Positions 44,346-55,889 of a stretch of 64,000 bases of DNA are shown in pieces. Each line of letters starts with the position of its first letter. Position 1 is the stretch's first letter. The stretch is from Siphonodentalium dalli (lineage: Eukaryota; Mollusca; Scaphopoda; Gadilida; Siphonodentaliidae). Below the pieces are notes generated by a model. That model had not been told where the DNA came from, ran no database searches, and saw only the letters and a program-made list of their open reading frames with translations. The position numbers and the translations under genes were made by a program. The stretch is taken from NCBI GenBank assembly GCA_032622095.1, contig CP136063.1, positions 87,709,980 to 87,773,979 of the forward strand, in the 5' to 3' direction.

Positions 44346-46184
44346 AGCTCACCTGAGACGAAGTCTCCGGTGGAGCTATAGTCATCACTCCTCGTCCGTC
44401 GTCCGTCCGTCTGGCCGTCCGTCCGTCCGTCAACAATTCTTTAAACATCTTCTCCTCTGAAACCATCAGACTGATTGGGTTTATATTTGGTGTGGATGTT
44501 CCCTAGGTGACTCTTATTCAGATTTGTTCAAATGAGGTCACCAAGTCAAATAGTTTTGATGTCAGGACCATAACTATTTTTCCACATAGTAATTCTTAAA
44601 ACGACTTCTTTTCTGAAGTTGTCGGGCCGATTGGGTTCATATTTGGTATGAGGGTACCTTGGGTGACTGGTTCAGATTTGTTCAAATGAGGTCACTGGGT
44701 CAAATGTGGGTGGGGCTATGGACATAAATCTGAAGAAATATTATTTTTTTTAGATTTAACTTAGTGCTCAATTTAACAAAAAAAAAAAAAAATTATATAT
44801 ATTTTATTTTTAATAAATATTTTTTTTTATTAAATAAAATATTTTTTATTTAAATAAAATAAAAAACATTTAATTAAAATTTTTGAAGAACTTATGACAT
44901 TACATCTTCGGGGGGGGGGGGGGGGGTAGGTACCTCTAGTCTCCCCACTAAATTTGGTTGAAATCAGGGGTTTGGGAGAAAAGATGAACAGACAGATGTA
45001 CAGAAATGTTCAGTAAATTCCTTTTAATACTAGTATCTGTGCATTCCCATTACAAGCCAACTCTGCTCTGAACTGACAGACATGACACATGTCGTTTATA
45101 ATCAGGGCCAGATAGAAAGATAAGAGAACTTCTGTAGCTATAGGCAGAGTCCCCAGAGAGTGTATTCATGTCATTCATAATTTAAATGAGATTAATGGTG
45201 TTGTACATTTGTTTTCTGAAGTTGTCAGTAGCACCATCATTGTTTACAATACAATGGTCATTAATATCAGATTAAATTCATTTTCTCAGAGCTTTAAGTG
45301 TGTCTGGCATTTGTAGAATGAGGTTCCCAGGGGCTAGCATCGCCAAATACATCCTATGAGGACCTCATTCTGCTTAGGCTTCATCTTGTGGAAAGTATCT
45401 AGAGTCTCAAATTGACATTTTTAGCAGCTCTTTTTCCTTCTGTTCAGATTTTAAAATGCATAATTGAGGTGTTAAATGGGTGTGCATACTGTCATATGTC
45501 AGTAATGTCACCAACTTCAGCTGGAGAACTTCTGTCTGTCCCTAGGTCTCCCATAGCAGTTGAGGACTAAGTAAAATTGGGTTCCCAGATGGTGAATTTG
45601 GTGATGCTAGCCTACCTTACAGAATAGCATCACTACATTCACCCTTTTGGGACCTCAGACACACTAAATTCACGCTTGGCTGTTCCAATATTATTTTCTT
45701 AACCACTTAGCTATGTGACCTCATTATACCTTATTATGGACAAAAAAGTGTGGGGGTATATTGGATTAAATATGTTGGTCTGTTGGAGTGTCCTTCCATC
45801 CATTGTTCTGTCCATCCATCCATCCATCAACAATTGTTTTCTTCTCGAGATCTATATGAATTCCCTACCTGTATGTGACTCACATTCAGATTTGTTCAAA
45901 TAAGTTCACCAGGTCAAATAGGAGGGGTGCCAGGGCCATAACGTTTTGCCTCCATAGTAATTCTAACAACTATTACTACTCAAGAACCATCAAGTCTATT
46001 TAGCTTATATTTGTGTATGCAGGGTCCTTGGGTGGCATGTTTAGATCTGTTCCAATGGGGGCCTTTTTTGGAAAATCAATTAACTTCAACTCTTAAAAGC
46101 GAATGTTTATAATTATAAGATGAATAGATATCAGAGATGGGGATTCATGTTTGTTCAAATAGGGGCAGAGACCCCACCCACACT
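44346..46184 (+). mobile_element. GCTCACCTGAGACG element, copy 1
   Basis: It starts AGCTCACCTGAGACGAAGTC, CTATAGTCATCACTCCTCGT and a CCGTCC microsatellite. Then come non-coding units built around CAGATTTGTTCAAATGAGGT, CA(C/A)GTCAAAT, GGGCCATAAC and CATAGTAATTCTTAAAA. It matches 53674-55260 over most of its length. It is interrupted by a composite MITE (45291-45678). A poly(A/T) stretch (44765-44880) and G17 (44910-44926) are included. Confidence 0.8.
45291..45678 (+). mobile_element. Composite hairpin MITE inside the GCTCACCTGAGACG element
   Basis: AAGTGTGTCTGGCATTTGTA opens it and CAGACACACTAAATTCACGC, TTGG closes it. Hairpin A has lost its loop and the spacer contains a small duplication (GTCATATGTCAGTAATGTC). 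The copy at 54480 occupies the same position in the duplicated host element. Confidence 0.8.
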
Positions 46185-47359
46185 CAGGGATGTGGCTAGA
46201 GGGTCTCCGCTGGGGGGGTGTCCACCTTGGGAATTTCCAACTGCACCCCCCCCCCCCCTTGAGTCGGAATCACACCGACGACACAACTTTTTGCATAATT
46301 CCATTTGCACCCCCCCCCCCCCTTGAGTCGGAATCGTACCAACACAACTTTTTGCATATTTCCATTTGCACACCCCCCCTTGTACCTCATGCTCAGGCCT
46401 AATTTCCTATATATTCATAAGCCATGCTTCTATTTTCCCAGTATGAGAACATTAAGATATTTTAACCTGAAAATTGCCCCCAAAAAAACAACTAGTGATC
46501 TAATTCCAGACAAATGCACACAGCTACCGACAACAGACCAGGAAACCGGGCCGACCATGGTTGTTCGGCCCGGTGTTAGAAAATTTTGAAAACTATACAA
46601 GAAAATCGCAAATCCTAGCATCAAGACTGGCCTCAACTGAAGCTTTCCTAGTGTTGGAAATTTCAAACCTCATACTCCCCCTCAGGTTGGAAAATTCTTC
46701 AACTGATGACCATTTACGTCTACAAGTTTGACCAAATGTAGTAAAATATTGTTTTGCTAAACTAATTAGCAGTTTTGTATTTGCCATGTGAATGGGGCAA
46801 TGACACACCGGGCCGACCATGGTTCGGCCCGGTGTGCGAAAATTTTGAAATCTGAACAAGAAAATCGCAAAATCCTAACATCTAGACTAGCCTCAAGCCT
46901 TCCTACTGTTCGAAATTTCAAACCCTACACCCCCACTTAGGTTGGAAATTTTCCAACTGATGACAATTCCAATGACAATGTTGACCAATTGTATGACAAT
47001 ATTGTTTTCTTAAATTAACTAGAAGTTTTTGACTGGCCTCGGGGGAGAGACCAGGACACAAGCTTTCCAAGTGTTGGAAATTTCCAACCTGTCACCCCCC
47101 TAAGGTTGGAAAATTTCCAACTGATGACCATTTCTGTCAAAATTTTTGACCAAAAATAGGAACATATGCAAATATTGGTCGAAAAACAATAAATTCCCCC
47201 AATAAATTGTTTTATAATCAAACTACAAGAACATTTTCAACCTATTGTTGGTGTGAAATTTCGTTGTGGCAGGTATGAAATTTCCAACTATTGAAAATAT
47301 AGCTCTCTGCTGGGGGGGTGAGACACCCCCCCCCACACCCCCCTCTAGCCACATCCCTG
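46185..47359. mobile_element. hAT-like element with exact 8-bp duplication and paralogous empty site
   Basis: CAGGGATGTGGCTAGAGGG and CCCTCTAGCCACATCCCTG are perfect 19-bp inverted termini, flanked by CCCACACT on each side. The duplicated host copy at about 55250-55262 has one CCCACACT with no insert (an empty site). The interior contains repeated GGTTGGAAATTTCCAAC-type palindromes, two C-runs of about 14 bases with a repeated GAGTCGGAATC phrase, and no transposase. Confidence 0.92.
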
Positions 47360-47484
47360 CCCACACTTCCTGTATCTATGCTGTACGCTACTGGTATAAT
47401 AAGATAATGTTATATTCTTGCAGGGATGTCCCCACAGTGTTGGGGAGGTGATTTACAGATTTGTTCAATGAAATGTAATTTTTG

Positions 47485-48395
47485 AGCTCACCTGAGACGA
47501 AGCTATAGTCATCACTTCTCATCTGTCACCTGTTCATCTTTCTGTCCGTCCATCAATCTGTCAACAATTCTGTGAACATCTTCTCTAGATCATAAGACTG
47601 AATGGGTTCATATTTGGTGTGGATTTTCCCTAGGTGATTCATATTCAGATTTGTTCAAATGAGGTCACTCTTTCAAATGGTTGTGAAGCCAGGGCCATAA
47701 CTCTTGCCCTCCATGGTAATTCTTAAAAACGACTTCTCATCTACCATCAGATATAGGGTGGGACCCGAGACATAACTGTATGCCTCTATAGTAATACTTA
47801 AAATGTCTTCTCAAGAGAGGTTGGACTATTTAGCTTACATATAGTATGGAGGATCCTTTAGTGACTGAGATTCAGATTTGTTAACATAAGGCAACCTGTT
47901 AAGAAATGACGGGGCTATGGGGACTTAACACTTTTGTGTCTAATAAAATCATTAAAATACAAAATTCATTAAAACATCTACCTTGGAACTACTTGACTGA
48001 TTAATCTGACATACATATATGCTGTTTTTGGGTCCATGGTTAATTGGGCTTCAAACATGTCTAAATAGTTTTATAAAAAGGTGCTTGTGAGATTGGAAAT
48101 TTCCAACAATAGAGAAAGTTTGAGATGACAGTTGCCAATTTAAGACTTGGGAGTCTGGAGCCTGGTCGGGAAGGGACATGAGCTGGAGGAGGGGGAGGGG
48201 TGATCAGTAGCGTACAGTTGGTACATGAAGCCTCTCTATCTACATATCCTGTTTAGATCTACTTTTTTAAAGTGATTATGAAAAGTTCTAACTGTTATGG
48301 TCTCCAAAGTCCCAGTCTTATCAGTCTTTGCAGTCTGGTGAGCGACCCCACAGTCTTTGACTGTCTTGTATAATGAAAATTTATTGTGTGAGATT
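47485..48395 (+). mobile_element. GCTCACCTGAGACG element, copy 2
   Basis: AGCTCACCTGAGACGAAGCT, ATAGTCATCAC, then body units as in copy 1. It ends with CATGAAGCCTC, CACAGTC and GACTGTCTTGT (48225-48375). That 3' block is shared with 55740-55870 and 63440-63590, so it defines the family 3' end. Confidence 0.75.
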
Positions 48396-48413
48396 TCTGT
48401 CATATTTAAGATA

Positions 48414-48516
48414 TTAACCCTTTCATGATGGGAGCTGCGCTGGTGCAGCATAATGCCAGCATTATATATCTTGTGCCAGTACATTCCCTTTTACATGCGA
48501 GTCTCCCATATGGAGA
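48414..48516 (+). mobile_element. Truncated piggyBac-like MITE
   Basis: TTAACCCTTTCATGATGGGAG and GCTGGTGCAGCATAATG, then one degraded foldback arm (TACATTCCCTTTTACATGCG), ending near CCATATGGAG. The right half is gone. Confidence 0.75.
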
Positions 48517-48536
48517 ATTAATAGAAATATTACTTG

Positions 48537-48655
48537 AATGCAGAATGAGGTCCCCAGGGGATAAATTTGGTGATGCTAGCCCACTGTGCTGGGTATCATC
48601 ACTAAATTCATCCTCTGGGGACCTCATTCTGTATATGTCTGGCACCATTCAGGTT
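48537..48655 (+). mobile_element. Single-hairpin GAATGAGGTCCCC element
   Basis: GCAGAATGAGGTCCCCAGGG, then GGTGATGCTAGCCCACTGTG, CTGGGTATCATCACTAAATT and CTGGGGACCTCATTCTG, ending GTCTGGCACCATTCAGGTTTG. Confidence 0.8.
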
Positions 48656-48806
48656 TGTGAAAATGACAAACTTCGATCTATCGTTGAGCACTATAGAAAT
48701 AGTAATGGTGTGAAAGCACCTCAAGGTGTATCGCATGAACATCAGTATGTCAAACGACCAAGTAACTTTTCAGAAAACAAACTGCGAACCATGCAAGTGT
48801 ACGTTT
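48656..48806 (+). CDS. Candidate exon, unrecognised, beside a MITE
   Basis: About 48 codons of charged, coding-like sequence follow a hairpin MITE: NDKLRSIVEHYRNSNGVK, then HEHQYVKRPSNFSENKLRTM. The only nearby acceptor-like site (CCATTCAG at 48652) lies in the MITE end, and the donor would be ATGCAA|GTGTAC, which is mediocre. It could be an exon, a fragment of a lost transposon gene, or chance. I recognise no family. Confidence 0.25.
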
Positions 48807-48892
48807 TTTCTATTAATGATAGCGGCATTATCCACTTTGGCACGAATGGCTGTCTGTATATATACACATCATGTCTATCAAGGTTCACATAA

Positions 48893-50004
48893 TTAACATC
48901 ATGATATGAGTTGAACAATAGGAGCTTGTTCTATGAGGACAAAATGTTATGTCATAAACCTTATTGTATAGACTAGTGAACAATAATTCCCCAAATTATA
49001 TAATACTAGCAGGTTAGCCCGCCACTGGCGGCAATCGTCAGAAACATGACAATTTTTAATTTTTTTAATTAATTTTTTAATTTAATTTTTTGTTTTTCAC
49101 AATGAGTTAATTGTGCCTTTTTAATTTTTTAATTTAATTTTTTGTTTTTCAATTTTACCCGATTTGACCTTGAATTGATCATTTTCAAGGTCAAGTTGGG
49201 GTCACAATTTAACCCGTCCATGACACTTCCCGTAGGTAGCAAGTTTGAGGTCAATCGGTTTGAGACTATAAAGGACACACACATATATATCATTTGTGGC
49301 CATGGGTACCCGTTTCAAGGTGAAGATCACTTCGGGCGGAAAAAGTGACCCGATCCCTGTTCCTAGGAAGCCCTAAGTACATAAGAATCACACAACATGA
49401 TCATGTCTGGATACAGTCACGTGGACCCAGACGTAAGAATCACATTACATGCATATGCTCTTTATCAACGACACTGCGGATACGAACGCTCTTTAACTAT
49501 CAACGCGATTACCCCCCTCCCCTCCACCCCGATTCAATTTAAGGTTCGACTCAACGAAAACATTGTGATTTGCAGGCTCTTAGCGTCTCAAGATTGAAGT
49601 GTTGCCATTTTACAATGTAAACTTCCGCCATATCTTCATAGAAAGAGATGGGGGAAGTACTAGTAGGATGCAAACGATTCTTTGTTTACCTCTACTGCTT
49701 ATGTTACATGTAATCGATCATTATATTATTGATCTCTGAAAAACACTTTATGTTAGTATCAACTTATATTATTGATCTCTGAAAAACACTTTATGTTAGT
49801 ATCAACTTTGTGGACATTTTTAGTGAACTGATATATTCAAATATGAAAACTTTTCCTGTCCAAGTCGGGGCCTATTAAAACAATGTGCTTGGAGATCGAG
49901 CCATATGTTTTGCCAGGGTTGGGTTTCTATCTATTCTGAGGCATTATCTATTTGTTAGGTTAGCCATGGGTTGGATATGTGTCTATGCCAACTTCTAGCA
50001 CTGT
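48893..50004. other. Non-coding stretch with a 43-bp tandem duplication
   Basis: TTATATTATTGATCTCTGAA plus AAACACTTTATGTTAGTATCAAC occurs twice in tandem at 49722-49806. Upstream, 49010-49330 (CTAGCAGGTTAGCCCGCC, GGTCAAGTTGGGGTCAC, GTAGGTAGCAAGTTTGAGGTC) looks like a decayed interspersed repeat. ORFs at 49142-49597 have no support. Confidence 0.5.
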
Positions 50005-50269
50005 TTAACACTTTCATGACGGGAGCTGCGCTGGTGCAGAATTAAATATCCTGTGCCAGTGCGTTCTCTTATATATGCGAATCTCCCATATGGAGCCTCG
50101 CATATATATTAGAGAATGCATTGCTTTACAAGGTCAAGATTAATATTGTTAGGCCAATGTATTCTCGTATATATGTGAGGCTCCCTATGGGAGATTCACG
50201 TATGTAAGTGAATGCATTGGCTCAGAGTTTAAACAAAATTTCAGGAAGCTCCAATCATAGGAGGGTTAA
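50005..50269. mobile_element. piggyBac-like two-hairpin MITE, diverged
   Basis: TTAACACTTTCATGACGGGAG at the left and CTCCAATCATAGGAGGGTTAA at the right. Both CATTCTC-type foldbacks are recognisable with several substitutions. Confidence 0.82.
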
Positions 50270-50479
50270 TTATGCCCCTAACCCCAGAGGAAGTTCTAAT
50301 CTCAATACCATGCAGGGCATGGAACGTACTACATAATTTGCTTGAAAATGGTGGCAAGATATCAGGCTGTCAACATTTTTGTACCTTTTCCAAAGATTTT
50401 AACAAACTATTAGACTAATGAGCTATCCCAACAATTCATCTCTGATTCTGAAAAAAACAGATGCTGAACAGGGTTGTTT

Positions 50480-50950
50480 TTAAAGGTACTCAATCCGATC
50501 AGACGCTCCTAAATTACTATTTCTTTGGCTTGGGGGGTAAAAAATATTTGATTTGAGTCGAGGAACCCACCCATCAAAGCTCAAGAGTGATCAGATATTG
50601 ATTTATGAAGTTTGTTATTTCTCGAGATGTATAATAATATGTGGCCCAGAAACACAAATGGTCAAATGGAGGGTCTCGGAGAAAATTGCGGATGAAGAAG
50701 GGTAACTCTAAAATCAAGTGGTAATACAGTCAAATTTGGTGATACTATAGTGATAACACGGCCATATTTTGTTGAAGAAAATGTTGATAAATAACAAGTT
50801 TTGGGAAATTTGATACCATAGTTGACAGTGGTTAGCATTATTTTATTGCAATTAATCGATTCTGATAACTAAAGCGTATTTTGAAGAAATGTTTTTCTTG
50901 TTGTATCTTTATGGTATGGGGGACCGTCTGATCGGATTGAGTACCCTTAA
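50480..50950. mobile_element. TTAA-flanked MITE, GGTACTCAATCCGATC family
   Basis: TTAAAGGTACTCAATCCGATC at the left and GATCGGATTGAGTACCCTTAA at the right. It is collinear with 3035-3500 (GGGGTAAAAAATATTTGATT, AAAATCAAGTGGTAATAC, GTTGATAAATAACAAG) with moderate divergence. Confidence 0.88.
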
Positions 50951-51667
50951 GGAGATTTTGACATTCAAATTTTAAAACCTCGAAAAATGGTGACCGAAAT
51001 CACTTGAACACTAATATCTTCTCAACAGTCATTTTGATAGGATGGGGATGGGATTCTTAGTGAAATAGCACAATTTAAACATAGCCCATTCATTCTCATT
51101 TTTGGTTCAGTTATTTATACAGGTGAAGAAAACGATGAATATTCTTTTTTTGTTTTAATATTTTTTGTATTCAGGTCTCAATATATATCATAACAAATAC
51201 ACACAGAAATGTATAATTTCATTTTGAAAACATGTTCTATAGGTTGGTTGACATAAAAATGGATTCTAATGGTTTCATAAATGTGGCTGTCGACATGCGA
51301 TATGAAGGATAAATTATGGAGCATATTTATGATGAATATTTAGAAGAACATTAATTATGTTGATATTTCAAAGCAGTGTTTTAAAAAAAAATTGGCCAAA
51401 TTAAAAAAAAAAATTTGGTTAAATTAAAACCTCATTTTTCTGGGCTCACAATAGATGACTGAAATATATTTTTAAAATATATATTTAAAAAATAAATAAC
51501 TCTCTGATTCTATGTCGCGTCACTGACACCATGTTCGCCAACTAATCAAGTAATGAGGTGTGTCATCGCTATTTTCGCTGAAATAAAAAAACTGTTGCTT
51601 GTTATCATGAGGTGATAACTGTTGAATACCAACTGTTGTATTAATAAGTAATGGTTAGAGCACAAGA
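50951..51667. other. Non-coding stretch, nothing recognised
   Basis: AT-rich with A/T homopolymers (51388-51490). No exon or repeat family was seen. Confidence 0.4.
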
Positions 51668-51745
51668 ATTGTTCTTTACCAGAATCAGTCGAGTCGAAGA
51701 CGAGATTTATTCTGGTAAAGAACTATTCGCGTGCTCTGACCGACT
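51650..51745. repeat. Imperfect hairpin with arms of about 33 bp
   Basis: GGTTAGAGCAC, AAGAATTGTTCTTTACCAGAAT at the left is mirrored by ATTCTGGTAAAGAACTATTC, GCGTGCTCTGACC at the right around an AGTCGAGTCGAAGACGAG loop. It stands about 80 bp from the hAT insertion at 51826. It could be the end of another foldback element or a structured transcript. Confidence 0.7.
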
Positions 51746-51825
51746 TAGAGCACAATTGATCCCACATGATGCAATCAACAGGAAATGTGCCGTTGAGCGT
51801 GTTTTGACCACGACGCACAATCCGG

Positions 51826-52718
51826 TAGGGTCCTGCGAATTGGAGATTTTGATCGAATCGAATATCGAATCGAATTGAAGAATTCGAATCGAATATCGAA
51901 TCGAATATCGAATCGAATATCGAATCGAATATCGAATCGAATATCGAATCGAATATCGAATCGAATATCGAATCGAATTATACATGTGTGTTGCATTCTC
52001 AATTAGGCATGTTTTGCCAAGGATTAGATGATGTTTGAAACGTTCTATGAACTTCCATGAAGTTCCATCATAACTTACAGTCCCATATGCTTGCGATTTA
52101 TACACCATGTTGTATTCGTCACACGTGTAAGTTCTTGCACTTCCTGAGAAGCTTATCATGTTTAAAATAAACATGAATAACGGACGACTTATTGTCAAGT
52201 GCCAAAGGAACGCTCCGAAACTGACAGTCAACTTCAAAAGAAAACTCCACCAACATGCACTTTCGACCCCTGAAACACATGAAGTTTACATCATCACATA
52301 CAAATAGCGCGGAACCTGAGACAGTCGGCGGATAACGCTAGAAGTTGCTCAGTCTCATAGTTATTATAATTTACGTGCGTCGTCGGTCCAACAGCGAATT
52401 CAGAGCTTTTGGCAACCATGTTCAAAACTAGAATTGAGACGTATTTAGTGGTCCTAATCTGGTGGCTAATTACTGGCCACAAATATATTTAATAGCATGC
52501 GTACATTCGTGATGTACAATAAGAATTATAAAGCGCACATATTCATAATTTTAGGGAATTAAATGGCACAGAAACAGCTAAGATCGACGTGTGTACGTGT
52601 TCGTAAGCAGCTAATAATTTCATCCATATATATTCGAAATTTCGAGTTGGAAATTTCGAATCGAATTTGACTTTCGAATCGAATCTCGAATCGAATATCG
52701 AATATTCGCAGGACCCTA
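51826..52718. mobile_element. hAT-like element with 8-bp duplication and a (CGAATCGAATAT)n satellite
   Basis: The termini TAGGGTCCTGCGAAT and ATTCGCAGGACCCTA are perfect inverted repeats, flanked by CAATCCGG at 51818-51825 and 52719-52726. Next to the left terminus is a satellite of period 12 (CGAATCGAATAT, 51850-51980), with a shorter inverted version at 52665-52705. The frame coding IRFD/IRYS repeats is a satellite artefact. No transposase is visible in 893 bp. Confidence 0.92.
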
Positions 52719-52726
52719 CAATCCGG

Positions 52727-53673
52727 TTAGCCACCGTGATTAACATGAACTAATCGCCGTTGAATGTGAATAGATATGTTCGAAACAACATGGTCTGGTC
52801 CCACTTTGAAGCGCCTATGCAACTTGTCTGTTATGAGTTGCGTGTGCCTGACAATTGGATAATCACTGAACTATTCATTCGCCAGCCTTGGGAATTGGTG
52901 TGCTTTAATATCAAAAATCAGGGAACGATTGCAACATTGGGATTGTGCTCTAATACCTATTGTTGTATTAATAACCTTTGGGCAATTCCATGTTGGAGAG
53001 AAAATAATGCAAAAGTTTTAAAAGAATTGATCTTTTTTCTGACATTGTCCCTTTTGAAGACATTATATAAAAGGATAGAAAAATGTGGATTTTTTATCTC
53101 CAAAACCATTTTACACACTTTTTCACATCCTTGAACATTGGGTATGTAATTCCAGAAAAAAAATGATTTTTAGTATACTTTTCAAAATTGTTGATGAAAT
53201 CATATCAAACACTATCAAATTAAACTATGCATGTCTCATTATGAAGCGCAGGCAATCACAAGTCAAATAATACACGAGTTTGGAGAGGTACCTCCCCTCA
53301 TTCAGGGTAAAATATTCCAATTACTTCTCACCTTGTTGATTGGTACGTCCGTTACCAAAATGGTGAATTATTTTGGAAAATTTGGTCTTAGGTTAGAATA
53401 TAAAAGGCAAAAACCACATTTTTAAAGGAAGGCAGATGAGCCAATCACAGAAACTCAGCCCCTTGTTTGTGTTTAGAATTTGTTATCACGATCGATGCAT
53501 CTTAATATTGGTACGTCCGTTACCATTCTAAAGTGTACGTCCGTTACCAAAAAGATATTTTTCATTTTCAAGTGGAATCATTCGGTTTGTACATTTCATA
53601 TTATCTGCATATATAGCAACGTGAACATTAAGTTGTATTCAGGGTTCCAGACATCAAATTACAACAAAAACCA
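52727..53673. other. Non-coding stretch with GTACGTCCGTTACCA repeats
   Basis: The motif TACGTCCGTTACCA occurs three times (about 53344, 53513, 53536), each followed by A/T-rich sequence. The ORFs at 52760-53425 have no splice-site or family support. Confidence 0.55.
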
Positions 53674-55880
53674 AGCTCACCTGAGACGAATTCGTCTCAG
53701 GTGGAGCTATAGTCATCACTCCTCGTCCGTCCATCCATCCGTCCGTCCGTCCGTCAACAATTCTTTAAACATCTTCTCCTCTGAAACCATCAGACTGATT
53801 GGGTTTATATTTGGTGTGGATGTTCCCTGGGTGACTCTTATTCAGATTTGTTCAAATGAGGTCACCAAGTCAAATAGTTTTGATGTCAGGACCATAACTA
53901 TTTTTCCACATAGTAATTCTTAAAACGACTTCTTTTCTGAAGTTGTCGGGCCAAATGGGTTCATATTTGGTATGAGGGTACCTTGAGTGACTGTGGTTCA
54001 GATTTGTTCAAATGAGGTCACTGGGTCAAATGTGGGTGGGGCTATGGACATAAATCTGAATTTTTTTATTTTTTTTCGATTTAACTTAGTGCTCAATCAT
54101 TAAAATTTTGAAGAACCTATGACATTACATCTTTGGGAGGGGGAGGGGAGGTACCTCTAGTCACTCCACTATATTTGGTTGAAATCAGGGGTTTGGGAGA
54201 AATCAGGAACAGACAGATGTACAGAAATGTTCAGTAAATTACTTTAATCCTTGTATTCTCACTACAGCAAGCCACCCATGTGCTCTGATGGACACATGTT
54301 TATAAAACTGTGGCAGATGGATAGATAACAACTGCTATGCCATAGTGCTCTCCACCCCCAGAGAGTGTAATTCATGTCATTCATAATTTAAATGAGATTA
54401 ATGGTGTTATCAATGAAGCACCCTTGTTGTTTACATTATCACTCAGTGGTCATTAAAATCAGATTAATTTCATTTTCTGCAAGCTTGAATTAAGAGTGTC
54501 TGGCATTTGTAGAATGAGGTTCCCAGAGGGTGAATTTAATTATGTTGCTCCACACAGCAGGCTAGCATCACCAAATACACCCTCTGAGAACCTCATTCTG
54601 CTTAGGCCTCATCTTCTGGGAAGTATTTAGAGTCTCAAATTAAAAATTTTAGCTGCTTTTTTTCCTTCTGTTCAGATTCTATATCCCCTAATTTGCAGAA
54701 GATAAAATGCATAATTGAGGTGCCCAATGGGTGTACATACATCGCCAACTTCAGCTGGAGAATTTCTATCTGTCCCTAGGTCTCCCATAGCAGTTGGGGA
54801 TTAAGTAAAATTAGGTTCCCAGATTGTGAATTTGGTGATGCTATCCCACCTTACAGAATAGCATCACTACCATCCAATCCGTCAACAATTATTTTCTTCT
54901 CGAGATCCATATGAAATCCTTACCTGTAGGCGACTCACGTTCAGATTTGTTCAAATAAGTTCATCGAGTCAAATGGGAGGGATGCCAGGGCCGTAACTTT
55001 CTCCCTCCATAGTAATTGTAACAACTATTACTTCTCAAGAACCTTCATGTCTATTTAGCTTATATTTGGTATGCAGGGTCCTTGGGCGGCATGGCATGTT
55101 CAGATCTGTTCCAATTGGGTCATTTTTTTGTAAAATCAATTAACTTCAACTCTTAAAAGCCACTGTTTAAAATTACTAGATGAATAGATCTCATACATGG
55201 GGATTCATGTTTGTTCAACTAGGGGCAGAGGTAAGAGTTATAGCTCCCCCACCCACACTACCTGTATCTATGTTGTATGCTACTGTTATAATAATATATA
55301 GATTCCTCTTGTAAATTTCATTTCTGATACAACATTACATAGTTGTAGATTAGATTTTCACACCAAAAAATAAGACATCATTAAACCACACTTAGACTCA
55401 CTATATGAATAGTTCTCATAATTTGATTTTAATTTCCAACTAGTATGTTTTTAAACCAACAGTCCATATTTGCCGACTTCATGTTAAACTGTTATAATGG
55501 GGCACAAATTTTGACTTTATGGGAGAAGTCAGGCTGGAAATTCCCAAAAGTTTGAGAGTTTGAAGCACCCATTCCAGTTATAAAATTTCAACATAAGAGG
55601 GGTGTGCAAAATTAATTTTGTGAACTTAGGACTATGGAATGGTTAAGATTATCTTGTTTAAAAGGGGGTTGGAGATTTGACAGTAGTGTGCACTTTCAAA
55701 TGTCAAGGTGAAGAGCCCGGCTCATCAGCAAATACCGAGCTACATGTACGTCCCTGTTTAGAACTACTTGTCTTAACTTATTTTGACAAGTACTGACTGT
55801 GTTAGTCTTCAAAGTCCCTTTCTTCTCAGTCTTTACAGTAGCTGAGCGTCTCCACAGTCATTGACTGTCTTGTTATTATT
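53674..55880 (+). mobile_element. GCTCACCTGAGACG element, copy 3, with nested MITE
   Basis: It begins with a 26-bp perfect palindrome (CACCTGAGACGAATTCGTCT, CAGGTG), then CTATAGTCATCACTCCTCGT and CCGTCC repeats. The body is collinear with copy 1 (44346) up to about 55260, including the same composite MITE site. It continues to the 3' block CACAGTCATTGACTGTCTTG near 55855. The site filled by hAT in copy 1 is empty here (55251-55262). Confidence 0.82.
54480..54872 (+). mobile_element. Composite hairpin MITE nested in GCTCACCTGAGACG copy 3
   Basis: CAAGCTTGAATTAAGAGTGTC and TGGCATTTGTAGAATGAGG open it. Hairpin A is intact (54513-54603) and the spacer full length. Hairpin B breaks off after GAATAGCATCACTAC, where host sequence resumes. 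Confidence 0.8.
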
Positions 55881-55889
55881 GTATACTCT

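Noticed and set aside
46155-46402. Several overlapping proline- or glycine-rich frames
   Set aside because: They translate poly(C)/poly(G) runs and a duplicated GAGTCGGAATC unit within a hAT-like element.
51707-52237. 176-codon minus-strand frame with IRYSIRYS repeats
   Set aside because: It is an open frame through the 12-bp satellite inside a hAT-like element. It has no domain and crosses the element terminus.
53480-53923. 147-codon frame starting MLSRSMHLN
   Set aside because: It reads from unique sequence into the GCTCACCTGAGACG element and its microsatellite. No coherent protein results.
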